From: an uncultured Parabacteroides sp.
GTDB lineage: Bacteria; Bacteroidota; Bacteroidia; Bacteroidales; Tannerellaceae
Direction: 5' to 3'
Length of the DNA stretch: 64,000 nucleotides
NCBI GenBank assembly: GCA_949295065.1
Contig: CASFJQ010000003.1
Location: 1 to 64,000 of the forward strand
The position numbers were made by a program, and so were the translations under genes. Of this stretch, positions 18,101 to 26,852 are shown piece after piece. Below the pieces are notes generated by a model. It saw only the letters and a list, made by a program, of their open reading frames with translations, ran no database searches and was not told the origin of the DNA. Positions within the stretch are counted from its first letter, which is position 1; each line of letters begins with the position of its first letter.

Positions 18101-19704
18101 ATTGGAGGGTTAGTAACTTGTGCAAATTGTTGCCTGAAATAATTAAACAAAAGCTGTGGTTTCTCGGAAAGAACTGCCAGCGGAGTGTCGTTTCCCATTG
18201 AAGCTGTTGGCTCAGCTCCGTTAGTACACATCGGAGCTATAGTGCGCTCAATATCTTCACGAGTAAAGCCGAAAGTACGAAGTTTGCGCTCATAATCTGC
18301 AACAGTATTTTCAACTTTTCTTCCACTACGAAGAGCATCCAACTCTATACGGTTTGCAGAAAGCCACTGACGATAAGGTTTCTCGGAAGCTAAAGCCTGC
18401 TTTATATCTTTATCATAATATATTTTTCCTTCTTGAGTATCAACCAAAAGGATTTTTCCCGGCTGAAGTTTTCCTTTTGACTTGATTTGCTCCGGAGCAA
18501 TATCAAGAACTCCTGCCTCACTCGAAACCATAAGAGTATCATTCTTGGTTATAAGATATCTTGCAGGACGCAATCCGTTTCTGTCCAACATTCCTCCGGC
18601 ATAACGGCCGTCACTGAAAATAAGTGCGGCAGGTCCGTCCCACGGTTCCATCAATATTGAATGATATTCATAGAAAGCCTTCAAGTCTTCGCTTATAGGA
18701 TTCTTGTCATTGAACGACTCAGGAACAAGCATTGCCATGGCATGTGGCAGGCTAAGACCGGACATAACGAAGAATTCCAAAACATTATCCAGAGATGCAC
18801 TGTCGCTCATATTTGGTTGGACAATAGGCGCAATATCTTTCACCGCACCAAGGAGCGGAGTTGAAAGTACACTTTCACGAGCTTCCATCCATGCACGGTT
18901 TCCACGGATAGTATTAATTTCTCCATTATGAGCCAAGAAACGGAAAGGCTGTGCAAGGCTCCAAGTTGGGAAAGTGTTTGTGCTGAAACGAGAATGCACT
19001 ATTGCAAGACCACTAGTAAAATACGGCTGATTAAGGTCTGTAAAATATTCTCGCAACTGTTCAGACGAAAGCATTCCTTTATATATGATATTCTTTCCGG
19101 ACAAGGATGCTATATAGAAATCCGGATGTGATACTTTTTTCTCAATTCTTTTTCTGAGAATATAAAGAGAACGTTCAAGATTCTCAGGATGTGGATTAGC
19201 CGTAATGAAAATCTGCATGATGTCCGGTTCTGTTGCCAATGCTCCACTGCCAAGGACAGACGAATCAACAGGAACAGGGCGCCATGCAAGCACAGACATT
19301 CCAGAATCCTTCACTTCGGCTTCTATAATATCAATTATACCTTTCTGCGCTTGCTTATCCTTTGGAAGGAAAACAAGACCGGTTCCATATGTTCCTTTTT
19401 CCGGAACAGGAATTCCCTGAAGCAAGATAAACTCATGAGGAATCTGAACAAGTATTCCGGCTCCGTCACCTGTCTTGTCATCAGCACCTTCGGCTCCACG
19501 GTGTTTCATATTCTCAAGAACAGTCAGGGCTGAATCGACAAGTTCATGCGACTTGTTTCCATTTATATTCACAATCATGCCTATTCCACATGCATCGTGT
19601 TCAAATTCTTTCCTATACAATCCTGTATCTTGGCCTACAATGTATTTGACTTTAGATATGTCTTCATTTACATAATTTCTATTCATACCTAGTTTTGCTT
19701 TCAT
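15163..19704 (-). CDS. gltB: glutamate synthase large subunit
   Basis: Transfers the amide of glutamine to 2-oxoglutarate. The order of parts is standard: an N-terminal Ntn amidotransferase domain that begins at the Cys in EHDACGIG, a central domain, the FMN barrel with GAEGGTGASP, and a C-terminal GXGXG beta-helix. The frame is open up to an ATG at 19746, but a TAGTTTTG promoter element at 19744-19751 would place the transcript start near 19737. I therefore use the ATG at 19704; the ATG at 19686 is also possible. With the start at 19704 the product has 1513 residues and the catalytic Cys is residue 39, so a short pro-peptide is removed as in other GltB proteins. First gene of gltB-gltD-asnB. 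Confidence 0.95.
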   Translation of the reverse strand: MKAKLGMNRNYVNEDISKVKYIVGQDTGLYRKEFEHDACGIGMIVNINGNKSHELVDSALTVLENMKHRGAEGADDKTGDGAGILVQIPHEFILLQGIPVPEKGTYGTGLVFLPKDKQAQKGIIDIIEAEVKDSGMSVLAWRPVPVDSSVLGSGALATEPDIMQIFITANPHPENLERSLYILRKRIEKKVSHPDFYIASLSGKNIIYKGMLSSEQLREYFTDLNQPYFTSGLAIVHSRFSTNTFPTWSLAQPFRFLAHNGEINTIRGNRAWMEARESVLSTPLLGAVKDIAPIVQPNMSDSASLDNVLEFFVMSGLSLPHAMAMLVPESFNDKNPISEDLKAFYEYHSILMEPWDGPAALIFSDGRYAGGMLDRNGLRPARYLITKNDTLMVSSEAGVLDIAPEQIKSKGKLQPGKILLVDTQEGKIYYDKDIKQALASEKPYRQWLSANRIELDALRSGRKVENTVADYERKLRTFGFTREDIERTIAPMCTNGAEPTASMGNDTPLAVLSEKPQLLFNYFRQQFAQVTNPPIDPIREELVMSLAEYIGAVGNNILLPDESHCKMVRLPHPVLSNNQLDLLCNIRYKGFNTVKLPILFEVSKGKQGLEEALHQLCLQAEKSVSDGVNYIVLSDRGVDSTHAPIPSLLAVSAVHHHLISVQKRVQTALIVESGEIREVMHAALLLGYGASAINPYMVFAILDSLVRKGDVQMNYETAEKNYIKAVCKGLYKVMSKMGISTIRSYRGAKIFEPIGLSSDLLAKYFGTGISTIGGARLDEIAADYIAFHNSGFASEQGTDELLPYIGQFSFRKDGEQHAWNPDTISALQLATRLGSYKKFKEFTAVADNKPAPVFLRDFFKFKRNPIDISEVEPVESIVRRFVTGAMSFGSISKEAHEAMALAMNELGGRSNTGEGGEDSARFKGTHDGISLCSKTKQVASGRFGVTTEYLVNAEEIQIKVAQGAKPGEGGQLPGFKVDEIIARTRHSIPGISLISPPPHHDIYSIEDLAQLIFDLRNVNPDARISVKLVAESGIGTIAAGVVKAKADLIVISGAEGGTGASPASSMRYAGIPPEVGLSETQQTLVLNSLRGKVRLQTDGQLKTGHDIISMALLGADEFGFGTAVLIVLGCVMMRKCHANTCPVGVATQDPLLREHFRGHYKYVVNYFRFLAEEVREYLAEMGFTKLDDIIGRTDLIELDTEKMAGKGELLDFSRILHKVDNGSAIHYIPRPIYTLDRNIDCSIIEASFESVGNAREISLEYNITNTDRSVGAMLSGYVVSHFGEAGLPQQTISVKFKGSAGQSFGAFLAPGISFKLEGEANDYLGKGLSGGHICVQPPLRSTFEASENTIAGNTLLYGATSGEVYISGRVGERFAVRNSGAIAVVEGVGDHCCEYMTGGRVVVLGETGRNFAAGMSGGIAYVWDKNHNFDYSCNMEMVELSLLEDSSARKELHELIRQHYLYTGSSLARTMLDNWNKYIDEFIQVTPIEYKKVLAEEQMRKLQQKISEVQRDY

Positions 19705-19743
19705 TTGGTCTAATAAATATCGTTTTACCTTTACTATTGATTG

Positions 19744-19751
19744 CAAAACTA
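19744..19751 (-). promoter_or_regulatory. gltB promoter -7 element (TAGTTTTG)
   Basis: Read on the minus strand this matches TAnnTTTG. It overlaps the most upstream possible ATG of gltB and so favours a downstream start, leaving a leader of about 33 nt to 19704. Confidence 0.45.
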
Positions 19752-19927
19752 TGAATTTACTTTCACAAGAAAAATACTATCTCAATATTTAATATGAGAA
19801 AAATAAAATCGAAACCGCTAAAATTACAATATGACACTATTTATATGATTTTCGTTTTTATTTATCTACAATACACCAATAAATATATCATTTAGAAACA
19901 TGGCGTAATATTTTCAAAACAAAAATA

Positions 19928-19951
19928 GCAGAGAATATATTCATTCTCTGC
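19928..19951 (-). terminator. guaD intrinsic terminator overlapping the stop codon
   Basis: GCAGAGAAT (19928-19936) pairs with ATTCTCTGC (19943-19951) across a 6-nt loop that contains most of the guaD stop codon. On the minus strand it is followed by TATTTTTGTTTTG. Confidence 0.75.
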
Positions 19952-21269
19952 CTAAATCACTATCTCTATCATGTAATTTCTTTCCGGAAACATACGTTGC
20001 ACGAACAGCTCTGTCATCTGCCAATGTTTGTAATCCGAACAGCTTATGCTGAAGTGTCCATTCTCCTTTTGATATCAAACGTTCACAACGAAGTTTTTGA
20101 GGAACAGTTGAACAATAGTCTATTACAATGAAATCGGCATATCTGCCTTTACCGAAAGAACCGGTTTCAGCATCAATATGTAAAGCCTTTGCACTACCTA
20201 ACGTACTCTTATAATATGATTCAAAAGGATTAAGTGAATATCCCTGCAATTGCTGCATCTTATATGAAGCATCCATTGTACGAAAAATGGAGAAAGATGT
20301 TCCACCACCAACATCAGTTGCCATCGTCGTCTTAAGCCCATTATCATTAGCTTTTTTCATTGAGAACAAGCCACTTCCCAGGAAAAAATTCGAAGTGGGA
20401 CAATGTGACACAACTGCACCGCTTTCTCGCAGGGCTTTATATTCACGTTCTGTCAGATGTATGCAATGTCCAAACACACTACGATCTGTCAACAATCCGA
20501 ATCGTTCATAAACACTAAGATAATCCGGCGCATCGGGGGACAGACTTTTAACCACTTCCACTTCATTCTGATTTTCCGACAAATGCGTCTGCATATAAGT
20601 TTCAGTATATGTATTATGAATTTCCCCGGCAAGTTTTAACGCATCAGAAGTTGAAGTAATTGCAAATCTCGGAGTCACCACATACCGGCAACGAGATTTT
20701 CCATGCCATTTCTCTATGAGCTCAATTGTATCTCTGACAGCACTGTCAGGAGTGTCAGTAAGATAATCCGGTGCTTCCCTATCCATCCATGTCTTTCCTG
20801 TAAAGACTGGCATTCCCAATTTCACTGCTTCAGAAAAAAGTGCATCTGCCGATGCCTTGTGTACTGAAGAATATGCCATACATGCTATTGTTCCGTTCCT
20901 CAACAACTCCTTAAGGAAATTCTCTGCCACTTTAGTTGCATATTCCGGATAAAAGAACATTGATTCGGCAGGGAATGTGTAGTTATTGAGCCAATCCAGC
21001 AATTGCTTGCCATACATTCCAATTATTTCAGACTGGACATAATGAACATGAGTGTCTATAAATCCAGGCATTATCAAAAAGCCTGAATAATCTGTAATAT
21101 TTGCTTCAGGGTAATTTGAGCTAATTTCAGAAAATTCACCAACATCCAATATTTTCCCTTCTTGACCTACAACTAGTCCGCCATCTGCCACATGACGATA
21201 TGATTTCTCACCGTCAGTCAAAGGGTCAGAAACGAACCAGAACAGTTCACCTCTATATATTATATTCAT
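19941..21269 (-). CDS. guaD: guanine deaminase
   Basis: Hydrolyses guanine to xanthine and ammonium in the cytoplasm. The 442-residue amidohydrolase has the metal motif DTHVHY with His74 and His76, then HLSENQNEV (about 210), FGHCIHLTERE (about 265) and SHCPTSNFFLGSGLF (about 300). The last block and MATDVGGGTSFS are typical of guanine deaminases rather than cytosine or chlorohydrolase relatives. It ends in the terminator at 19928-19951. Release of ammonium fits the adjacent nitrogen-assimilation genes, although the link is only positional. It follows the cation transporter gene by 22 bp on the same strand. Confidence 0.9.
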   Translation of the reverse strand: MNIIYRGELFWFVSDPLTDGEKSYRHVADGGLVVGQEGKILDVGEFSEISSNYPEANITDYSGFLIMPGFIDTHVHYVQSEIIGMYGKQLLDWLNNYTFPAESMFFYPEYATKVAENFLKELLRNGTIACMAYSSVHKASADALFSEAVKLGMPVFTGKTWMDREAPDYLTDTPDSAVRDTIELIEKWHGKSRCRYVVTPRFAITSTSDALKLAGEIHNTYTETYMQTHLSENQNEVEVVKSLSPDAPDYLSVYERFGLLTDRSVFGHCIHLTEREYKALRESGAVVSHCPTSNFFLGSGLFSMKKANDNGLKTTMATDVGGGTSFSIFRTMDASYKMQQLQGYSLNPFESYYKSTLGSAKALHIDAETGSFGKGRYADFIVIDYCSTVPQKLRCERLISKGEWTLQHKLFGLQTLADDRAVRATYVSGKKLHDRDSDLGRE

Positions 21270-21291
21270 TATTATTTATTTACTTGCTTAA

Positions 21292-22188
21292 TTAATGTTT
21301 TGAAGTACTTGGCTCCACATGAAGCATAACATGAGCATCCTTACCGAATCTTTTGCGTAAATTGTTTTCAATCTCTTTGGTCCATTCGTGAGCAAGTGCC
21401 ACACTTGTGTTTCCATCAACTCTGATATGAGCCTCAATAGCCACAGAGTTACCAATTCTCCTGGTATACAAATTATGCGGGCAAGAAATATTCTTATTCT
21501 CTGACAATATGTCCAATATTTCCTTTTCTGTTTCGGGAGGTAAAGCCACTTCCAGCAAATCATTTATTGCCGGATGAAGGAGCATAAGAGATACTCTCAC
21601 AATAAACACACTGACAACAACAGCCGCTAAAGGATCGAGAATACGCCATTCATCTCCAAGAAGAACTGCACCACCGATTCCCAGAGCAGTTCCTATTGAT
21701 GAAAAAGCATCAGAACGATGATGCCAAGCATTAGCTATAACCACTTGACTTTCCACCTGCTTACCAACCCAGCAAGTATATTGATAAAGAAGCTCCTTCA
21801 CTACTATTGAAACTAAGGCAGCAATCAAGGCTATCATTCCCGGACTTTCCAAAGGAATATCATTCACATAATAATCCCAGATTCTGCAGGCTGCTTCCCA
21901 AAACAAACCGAAGCCGACGCAAAGAAGTATTATTCCGATAACAGATGTGGCTAGAGTTTCATATTTCCCGTGACCATACTTATGAATCTCATCCCTTGGT
22001 TTGGACGAAATATTTACAAAAAACACCACTATGACATCTGTGACAAAATCTGACAAAGAGTGCACAGCATCTGCAATCATGGCAGCACTATTTCCTAAAA
22101 AACCTGCCACAAACTTAAATGCCAACAAAGCTAAATTAGCAAAGGAGCCCAACAATGTGGCTCGCATTATTCTTTTCTCCCGGTCCAT
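21292..22188 (-). CDS. cation diffusion facilitator family transporter
   Basis: This 298-residue inner-membrane metal/proton antiporter has six predicted membrane segments in residues 10-205. The metal-binding motifs are DAVHSLSDF (about 40-48) and HHRSDAFSS (about 155-163). A C-terminal cytoplasmic ferredoxin-like domain follows, with His-containing strands (AHIRVDG, VMLHVEPS). Zn2+, Fe2+ or Mn2+ are usual substrates, but the sequence alone does not choose. It sits 22 bp upstream of guaD on the same strand, so they may share a transcript. A large inverted repeat separates it from phoH. Confidence 0.92.
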   Translation of the reverse strand: MDREKRIMRATLLGSFANLALLAFKFVAGFLGNSAAMIADAVHSLSDFVTDVIVVFFVNISSKPRDEIHKYGHGKYETLATSVIGIILLCVGFGLFWEAACRIWDYYVNDIPLESPGMIALIAALVSIVVKELLYQYTCWVGKQVESQVVIANAWHHRSDAFSSIGTALGIGGAVLLGDEWRILDPLAAVVVSVFIVRVSLMLLHPAINDLLEVALPPETEKEILDILSENKNISCPHNLYTRRIGNSVAIEAHIRVDGNTSVALAHEWTKEIENNLRKRFGKDAHVMLHVEPSTSKH

Positions 22189-22253
22189 TTATATAACAAT
22201 TTACGCTTTCCAACACTAGTAACATACTGGCTGGAAAGAAGTTGATAAGCCAG

Positions 22254-22312
22254 CAAGTTGACGAAGGTTTTATTTGCCAGATTATCTTGACAAATATTTC
22301 TTCGTCAACTTG
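22254..22312. repeat. long-stem inverted repeat of the AAGTTGAC family
   Basis: CAAGTTGACGAAG (22254-22266) is perfectly complementary to CTTCGTCAACTTG (22300-22312), a 13-bp stem with a 33-nt loop. A related half, AAGTTGATAAG, starts at 22239, 16 bp before the left arm. It lies between phoH and the cation transporter gene. There is no T run on either side, so it is not a classical intrinsic terminator. The same core occurs at 27736 and 58798. Confidence 0.6.
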
Positions 22313-22321
22313 TCCGAAACT

Positions 22322-23656
22322 TTACAACAAATCTGATGCCAATTCAGAAAGCTGACTTCTTTCTCCCTTTATCAAATTAATGTGGGCGAACAAGTCCTGA
22401 CCTTTCATCTTATCGACCATATATGCCAGACCATTACTTTGCGAATCAAGATACGGAGAATCTATCTGCTGGATATCACCAGTGAACACCATCTTTGTTC
22501 CCTCTCCTGCTCTGGTAATTATTGTTTTGATTTCATGTGGAGTAAGATTCTGAGATTCATCAATAATACAGAATGTTTCCGACAGACTTCGACCACGGAT
22601 GAAAGCTAGTGCTTCAATGACAAGCTGATTGTTTTTCTGCATATCATCTATACGGCGCACATCTGAGCCTCCTGCAGGCAATTGTCCTTTGATTACATTC
22701 AAATTGTCAAACAAAGGCTGCATATAAGGTGCTACTTTCTGTTTTTCATCACCGGGCAAGAAACCCAAGTCTTTATTTGCCAGAGCAACAATAGGACGAG
22801 CCAGAAGAATCTGTTTATATGCTTCATTCTGCCTCAAAGCAGAAGCTAGTGCAAGCAAAGTTTTTCCGGTTCCGGCTTTTCCTGTTAGGGCAACAAGTTT
22901 GATATCCGGATCATTCAATACCTCAAAAGCAAAACTTTGCTCTGCATTTCGAGGTTGGATACCATAGTTGTTACTTTTACCAACACGCCTTATTTTACCT
23001 GTAAAAGGATTATAGCGCGCCATTACGGAATTGCGCTCGCTTTTCAATATAAAGCATTCGTTAGGCTGTAATTTAAGCATTTCAACCAATTCTGTTGCTT
23101 CAATTCCTTCAGTTTCTGAATAAATTTTATCTATCAAATCGCCGTCTATACCTTCGTAAGTTTCCTGGGCACGTTCAAATATGTCCACATTTGTTACTTT
23201 GTCCGTGATATAGTCCTCAACTTGTATGCCAAGAGAACGAGCCTTCATTCTAAGATTCACGTCTTTAGTAACAAATACAGTTACCATATCCGGATGCTCA
23301 TCAGCAACAGTCTTGGCACACGAAAGAATCCTATGGTCTGCTGTCTTTAAAGGGAACGAAGCTTCAATATCTTTATGATATACTCCGCCTGTAACAACAT
23401 GAAGCATTCCTTTTCCCGGTCCCAATGAAGCACCTTTCGAGAACAAATCATTAGTAGTTATCGCATCCAAGGCACGAACAAATTCACGGGCATTATAGTT
23501 TATCTGATCACTTCCACGTTTGAACTTGTCAAGTTCTTCCAAAACAACTATTGGCAAATAAATATCATTTTCTTGGAAATTCTCAATGCATTTGTAATCG
23601 TGAAGTATCACATTAGTATCCAAAATAAAATTCTTCTTCTTTCCCATGGCCTTCAT
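22322..23656 (-). CDS. PhoH-family protein with N-terminal PIN domain
   Basis: The 444-residue protein joins a PIN nuclease domain (about residues 8-150, with FILDTNVILHD) to a PhoH P-loop ATPase (about 235-440). Walker A is GKAGTGKT at about 257-264, and IIDESQNLTPHE carries Walker B. This PIN-PhoH layout (often called PhoH2) has been tied to RNA unwinding and cleavage. The first four residues may be dispensable because a second ATG (MGKKKN) follows. It is transcribed alone, with a large hairpin on each side (22254 and 23679). Confidence 0.92.
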   Translation of the reverse strand: MKAMGKKKNFILDTNVILHDYKCIENFQENDIYLPIVVLEELDKFKRGSDQINYNAREFVRALDAITTNDLFSKGASLGPGKGMLHVVTGGVYHKDIEASFPLKTADHRILSCAKTVADEHPDMVTVFVTKDVNLRMKARSLGIQVEDYITDKVTNVDIFERAQETYEGIDGDLIDKIYSETEGIEATELVEMLKLQPNECFILKSERNSVMARYNPFTGKIRRVGKSNNYGIQPRNAEQSFAFEVLNDPDIKLVALTGKAGTGKTLLALASALRQNEAYKQILLARPIVALANKDLGFLPGDEKQKVAPYMQPLFDNLNVIKGQLPAGGSDVRRIDDMQKNNQLVIEALAFIRGRSLSETFCIIDESQNLTPHEIKTIITRAGEGTKMVFTGDIQQIDSPYLDSQSNGLAYMVDKMKGQDLFAHINLIKGERSQLSELASDLL

Positions 23657-23678
23657 ATTTTAAGATTAATATTTAATA

Positions 23679-23735
23679 GACGAGGAAACGAGTTCACAAG
23701 AGGACAATAAGAAAAGAACTACTCGTTTGCTCGTC
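23679..23735. repeat. 15-bp inverted repeat upstream of phoH
   Basis: GACGAGGAAACGAGT (23679-23693) pairs with ACTCGTTTGCTCGTC (23721-23735) with one mismatch and a 27-nt loop. It lies just upstream of phoH in the divergent gap to rlmD, so it would fall in the phoH leader or promoter rather than after a gene. A GTTCAC stretch and CGTCAAC give a loose resemblance to the AAGTTGAC family. Confidence 0.5.
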
Positions 23736-23822
23736 AACTATTATATAAGAATAACAACATCATAAAATCAAATGTTTTAATGTTTTCACTTTAAAAAGCA
23801 AGGTTTTTGATTTATTATACCT

Positions 23823-23830
23823 TATCTTTG
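23823..23830 (+). promoter_or_regulatory. rlmD promoter -7 element (TATCTTTG)
   Basis: An exact TAnnTTTG match ending 25 bp before the TTG start. The expected transcript start near 23837 leaves a leader of about 20 nt and supports the TTG codon as the real start. Confidence 0.6.
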
Positions 23831-23855
23831 CAGACGGTTTAAAATATATAATACA

Positions 23856-25271
23856 TTGGCAAGAAAGAAGAAACAGTTGCCTTTGCTTGAGAAGGTGACA
23901 ATTACAGATGTAGCAGCTGAAGGAAAAGCGATTGCACGTGTCAACGACATGGTTATTTTCGTCCCTTTCGTTGCCCCGGGTGATGTTGTTGACATCCAAC
24001 TGACACGAAAGAAAAACAGTTATGCAGAAGGGAAAGCAGTGTTCTTCCACGAATATTCCGAAAAGAGAGCACAGCCTTTCTGTGAACATTTCGGCGTTTG
24101 CGGTGGCTGCAAATGGCAGCATATTCCATACGAGGAACAGCTTAAATACAAGCATAAACAAGTGATAGACAATCTGACAAGAATAGGAAAAATTGAAATG
24201 GAAGAAATACTTCCTATACTTGGTTCAGAAAATACTACGTTCTATCGCAACAAACTAGAGTTTACATTCTCAAATAAGAAATGGCTGACCGAGGAACAGG
24301 TGCAATCCGGTGAAACATTCGACTGTATGAATGCTTTAGGATTTCATATTCCGGGAATGTTTGACAAAGTTCTTGACATCAATAAATGTTGGTTGCAGAA
24401 CGATATCTCCAACAAAATCCGTCTTTGCATAAAGAAATATTGTCTCGAACACGATGGCTATCCTTTCTACGACCTGCGCAATCAGGAAGGATTCGTCCGT
24501 ACGCTTATGATACGAACTGCCTCTACCGGAGATTTGATGGTTGTTGTTGTTTTCTATCACGAAGATGTTGAACGTCGTGAGGCTCTGCTCAATCACGTAG
24601 CTGAACAGTTTCCAGAAATTACTTCTCTGCTTTATGTTATCAACAGTAAATGCAACGATACTATCACCGACCAGGAAGTCATGGTATTCCGTGGCAAAGA
24701 CCATATCATAGAGGAAATGGAAGGATTGCAATTCAAGGTCGGTCCTAAATCATTCTATCAGACTAATAGCGAGCAGGCATATAATCTATATAAAGTGGCT
24801 AGAGAATTTGCCGGACTAACTGGTGAAGAATTGGTCTATGACCTTTATACAGGAACTGGAACAATTGCAAACTTTGTTTCACGCAAGGCTAAGAAAGTAA
24901 TCGGTATCGAATACGTTCCGGAAGCTATTGAAGACGCAAAGGTAAATTCTGCATTGAATAATATTGACAACACATTGTTCTATGCTGGCGACATGAAGGA
25001 TATACTTACTCAGGACTTCATCAACAAGCATGGCAGACCAGATGTAATAATCACAGACCCACCTCGTGCCGGAATGCACGACGATGTAATAAATGTCATA
25101 TTATTTGCACAGCCTAAGCGTATTGTATATGTCAGCTGTAATCCTGCAACTCAAGCACGCGATTTAAACCTGCTTGATATCAAATATAAAGTCAAGAAAG
25201 TTCGTCCTGTTGATATGTTCCCTCACACTCATCATGTTGAAAATGTAGTGCTCTTGGAATTGAGGAATTAA
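23856..25271 (+). CDS. rlmD: 23S rRNA (uracil-5-)-methyltransferase, RlmD/RumA type
   Basis: Methylates C5 of a uridine in 23S rRNA with S-adenosylmethionine. The 471-residue protein has a TRAM domain (about 10-70) and a 4Fe-4S region with CEHFGVCGGCKW (about 76-87). The SAM motif is DLYTGTGT (about 329-336), followed by DPPRAGMH (about 402), and the catalytic cysteine lies in VSCNPATQARDL (about 427). The start is TTG at 23856: no ATG or GTG gives a sensible N-terminus, MARKKK is typical, and the promoter sits directly upstream. Whether it modifies one or two uridines (RlmD versus RlmCD) cannot be read. Confidence 0.9.
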   Translation: MARKKKQLPLLEKVTITDVAAEGKAIARVNDMVIFVPFVAPGDVVDIQLTRKKNSYAEGKAVFFHEYSEKRAQPFCEHFGVCGGCKWQHIPYEEQLKYKHKQVIDNLTRIGKIEMEEILPILGSENTTFYRNKLEFTFSNKKWLTEEQVQSGETFDCMNALGFHIPGMFDKVLDINKCWLQNDISNKIRLCIKKYCLEHDGYPFYDLRNQEGFVRTLMIRTASTGDLMVVVVFYHEDVERREALLNHVAEQFPEITSLLYVINSKCNDTITDQEVMVFRGKDHIIEEMEGLQFKVGPKSFYQTNSEQAYNLYKVAREFAGLTGEELVYDLYTGTGTIANFVSRKAKKVIGIEYVPEAIEDAKVNSALNNIDNTLFYAGDMKDILTQDFINKHGRPDVIITDPPRAGMHDDVINVILFAQPKRIVYVSCNPATQARDLNLLDIKYKVKKVRPVDMFPHTHHVENVVLLELRN

Positions 25272-25285
25272 GTAATTATAAAAAA

Positions 25286-25324
25286 TTAAGGAGTTAAGAA
25301 GAACAATCCTTCTTAACTCCTTAA
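25286..25324 (+). terminator. perfect 16-bp hairpin after rlmD
   Basis: TTAAGGAGTTAAGAAG (25286-25301) and CTTCTTAACTCCTTAA (25309-25324) are perfectly complementary with a 7-nt loop. It starts 14 bp after the rlmD stop and ends 44 bp before the mltF-like start. It lacks a following T run, so it may be a terminator, an RNA-end protector or a processing site. Confidence 0.55.
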
Positions 25325-25368
25325 CAACAACTGCACTATTACTTGACTTCACCATAAAATCTCCCATT

Positions 25369-26760
25369 ATGAAACCATTCAAATTTTTTCTTTTCATTCC
25401 ATTTATTCTTGTTTCGTGCATTGGCGGCAGACAAAACAATAATTCTGACGACAATAGAAAAATATGTTACAGGAATTTTGAACAGATAAAGGAAGACGGT
25501 AAATTAATTGTCACTACATTATATAGTTCTACAAGTTATTTCCAATACAGAATGCAACCGATGGGTTATGAGTATGAAATGATTAAAGATTATGCAGAAT
25601 CCAACAATCTGAATCTTGAAATCAAGGTTGCTCCTAGCAGTGAACGAATGTATGAAATGCTTGACAGTGGAATTGTTGACATAATTGCATATCCGGTTTT
25701 CGTAACCAATAATCTCAAAGATAAATACACATACTGTGGAAAAGAAGAACAAAGTTCTCAAGTCTTGATACAGCGAACAGACAAGAACAAGAAAATTCTG
25801 AATAACGTAACTGAATTAATTGGAAAAACAGTTTATGTAAAAGACAATTCCAGATTCCTAACACGAATGAATAACTTGAACAGTGAAATTGGAGGAGACA
25901 TTGACATAAAAATTGTCAATAATGATTCCATTTCATTGGAAGATTTGATTTCAATGGTTTCTAAAGGGGAAATTGAATATACAGTGGCAGATGAGAATGT
26001 AGCACGGCTAAACAAAACTTATCATTGGAATATCAACACTAACCTTAAAATTAGTTTTGTGCAACGTTCGTCATGGATTGTAAGAAAAGAAAATTCCGAT
26101 TTGGCTAATTCGATAAACTCGTGGGCTTCTGACAATAACAGAAAACGTTCATTCAGCCGCATTATTAAAAGATACTATGAATTGGGTAAACAGGATTTAT
26201 CTGCTCCAACAAAAATTCCAAGAGGACACATTTCTCCTTACGATAAATTCTTCCGCAAACATTCCGGGAAAATTGGTTGGGACTGGAGATTGATTGCTTC
26301 AATTTCATATCAGGAATCGCATTTCAATCCTAATCTTGTATCATGGGCAGGAGCAGAAGGCTTGATGGGAATAATGCCAAACACAGCAAAATCTCTTGGT
26401 ATGAGTCCACACGAATTAAGAGAACCGGAAACAGCAATCAACGCTGGAGTTGAATGCCTTATGCGTTTCTACAACGGATTTCCTGAAATAGAAGACAAAG
26501 ATGAAAAAATCAAATTCACAATTGCTTCTTATAATGCTGGAATCGGACATATCTATGATGCCAGACGTCTTGCCGAGAAATATGGGAAAAACCCTAATAT
26601 TTGGGAACACAATGTTGCCGATTTTGTACGTCTGAAAAGTGAGCCAGAATATTATAACGACCCGGTATGCAAACATGGATATCTACGTGGTTCGGAGACA
26701 TTCAACTATGTCAAAGAAATATTAGAAAGATTCGAGGAATATAAAGGAAGAAGGAGTTGA
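25369..26760 (+). CDS. MltF-like membrane-bound lytic transglycosylase lipoprotein
   Basis: Cleaves peptidoglycan to anhydromuropeptides in the periplasm. The 463-residue protein has a lipoprotein signal with Cys17 (ILVSC). An extracellular solute-binding-like domain follows (about 40-260), then an SLT domain with the catalytic Glu in SYQESHFNP (near residue 315), WAGAEGLMGIMP and the ASYNAGIGH block. This two-domain order is that of MltF (YfhD). It is a single gene after a strong hairpin and faces the esterase gene across an inverted repeat. Confidence 0.92.
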   Translation: MKPFKFFLFIPFILVSCIGGRQNNNSDDNRKICYRNFEQIKEDGKLIVTTLYSSTSYFQYRMQPMGYEYEMIKDYAESNNLNLEIKVAPSSERMYEMLDSGIVDIIAYPVFVTNNLKDKYTYCGKEEQSSQVLIQRTDKNKKILNNVTELIGKTVYVKDNSRFLTRMNNLNSEIGGDIDIKIVNNDSISLEDLISMVSKGEIEYTVADENVARLNKTYHWNINTNLKISFVQRSSWIVRKENSDLANSINSWASDNNRKRSFSRIIKRYYELGKQDLSAPTKIPRGHISPYDKFFRKHSGKIGWDWRLIASISYQESHFNPNLVSWAGAEGLMGIMPNTAKSLGMSPHELREPETAINAGVECLMRFYNGFPEIEDKDEKIKFTIASYNAGIGHIYDARRLAEKYGKNPNIWEHNVADFVRLKSEPEYYNDPVCKHGYLRGSETFNYVKEILERFEEYKGRRS

Positions 26761-26813
26761 GAATAATTCCGTTATAATCTATCACTTTTAGACTTTAACG
26801 CCATATTATTCTC
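26759..26813. terminator. inverted repeat between facing mltF-like and esterase genes
   Basis: GAGAATAAT (26759-26767) pairs with ATTATTCTC (26805-26813), and the stem can extend through GGAGTT/AACTCC on the flanks with a 2-nt bulge. It begins inside the mltF-like stop region. The loop is 37 nt and T runs are lacking, so activity as a terminator is uncertain. Confidence 0.4.
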
Positions 26814-26852
26814 AGAACTCCCACTCTCAAACATAATCTGTCAACCATATGG

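Noticed and set aside
19705-19746. Upstream ATG of gltB at 19746
   Set aside because: It overlaps the TAGTTTTG promoter element and would lie before the predicted transcript start.
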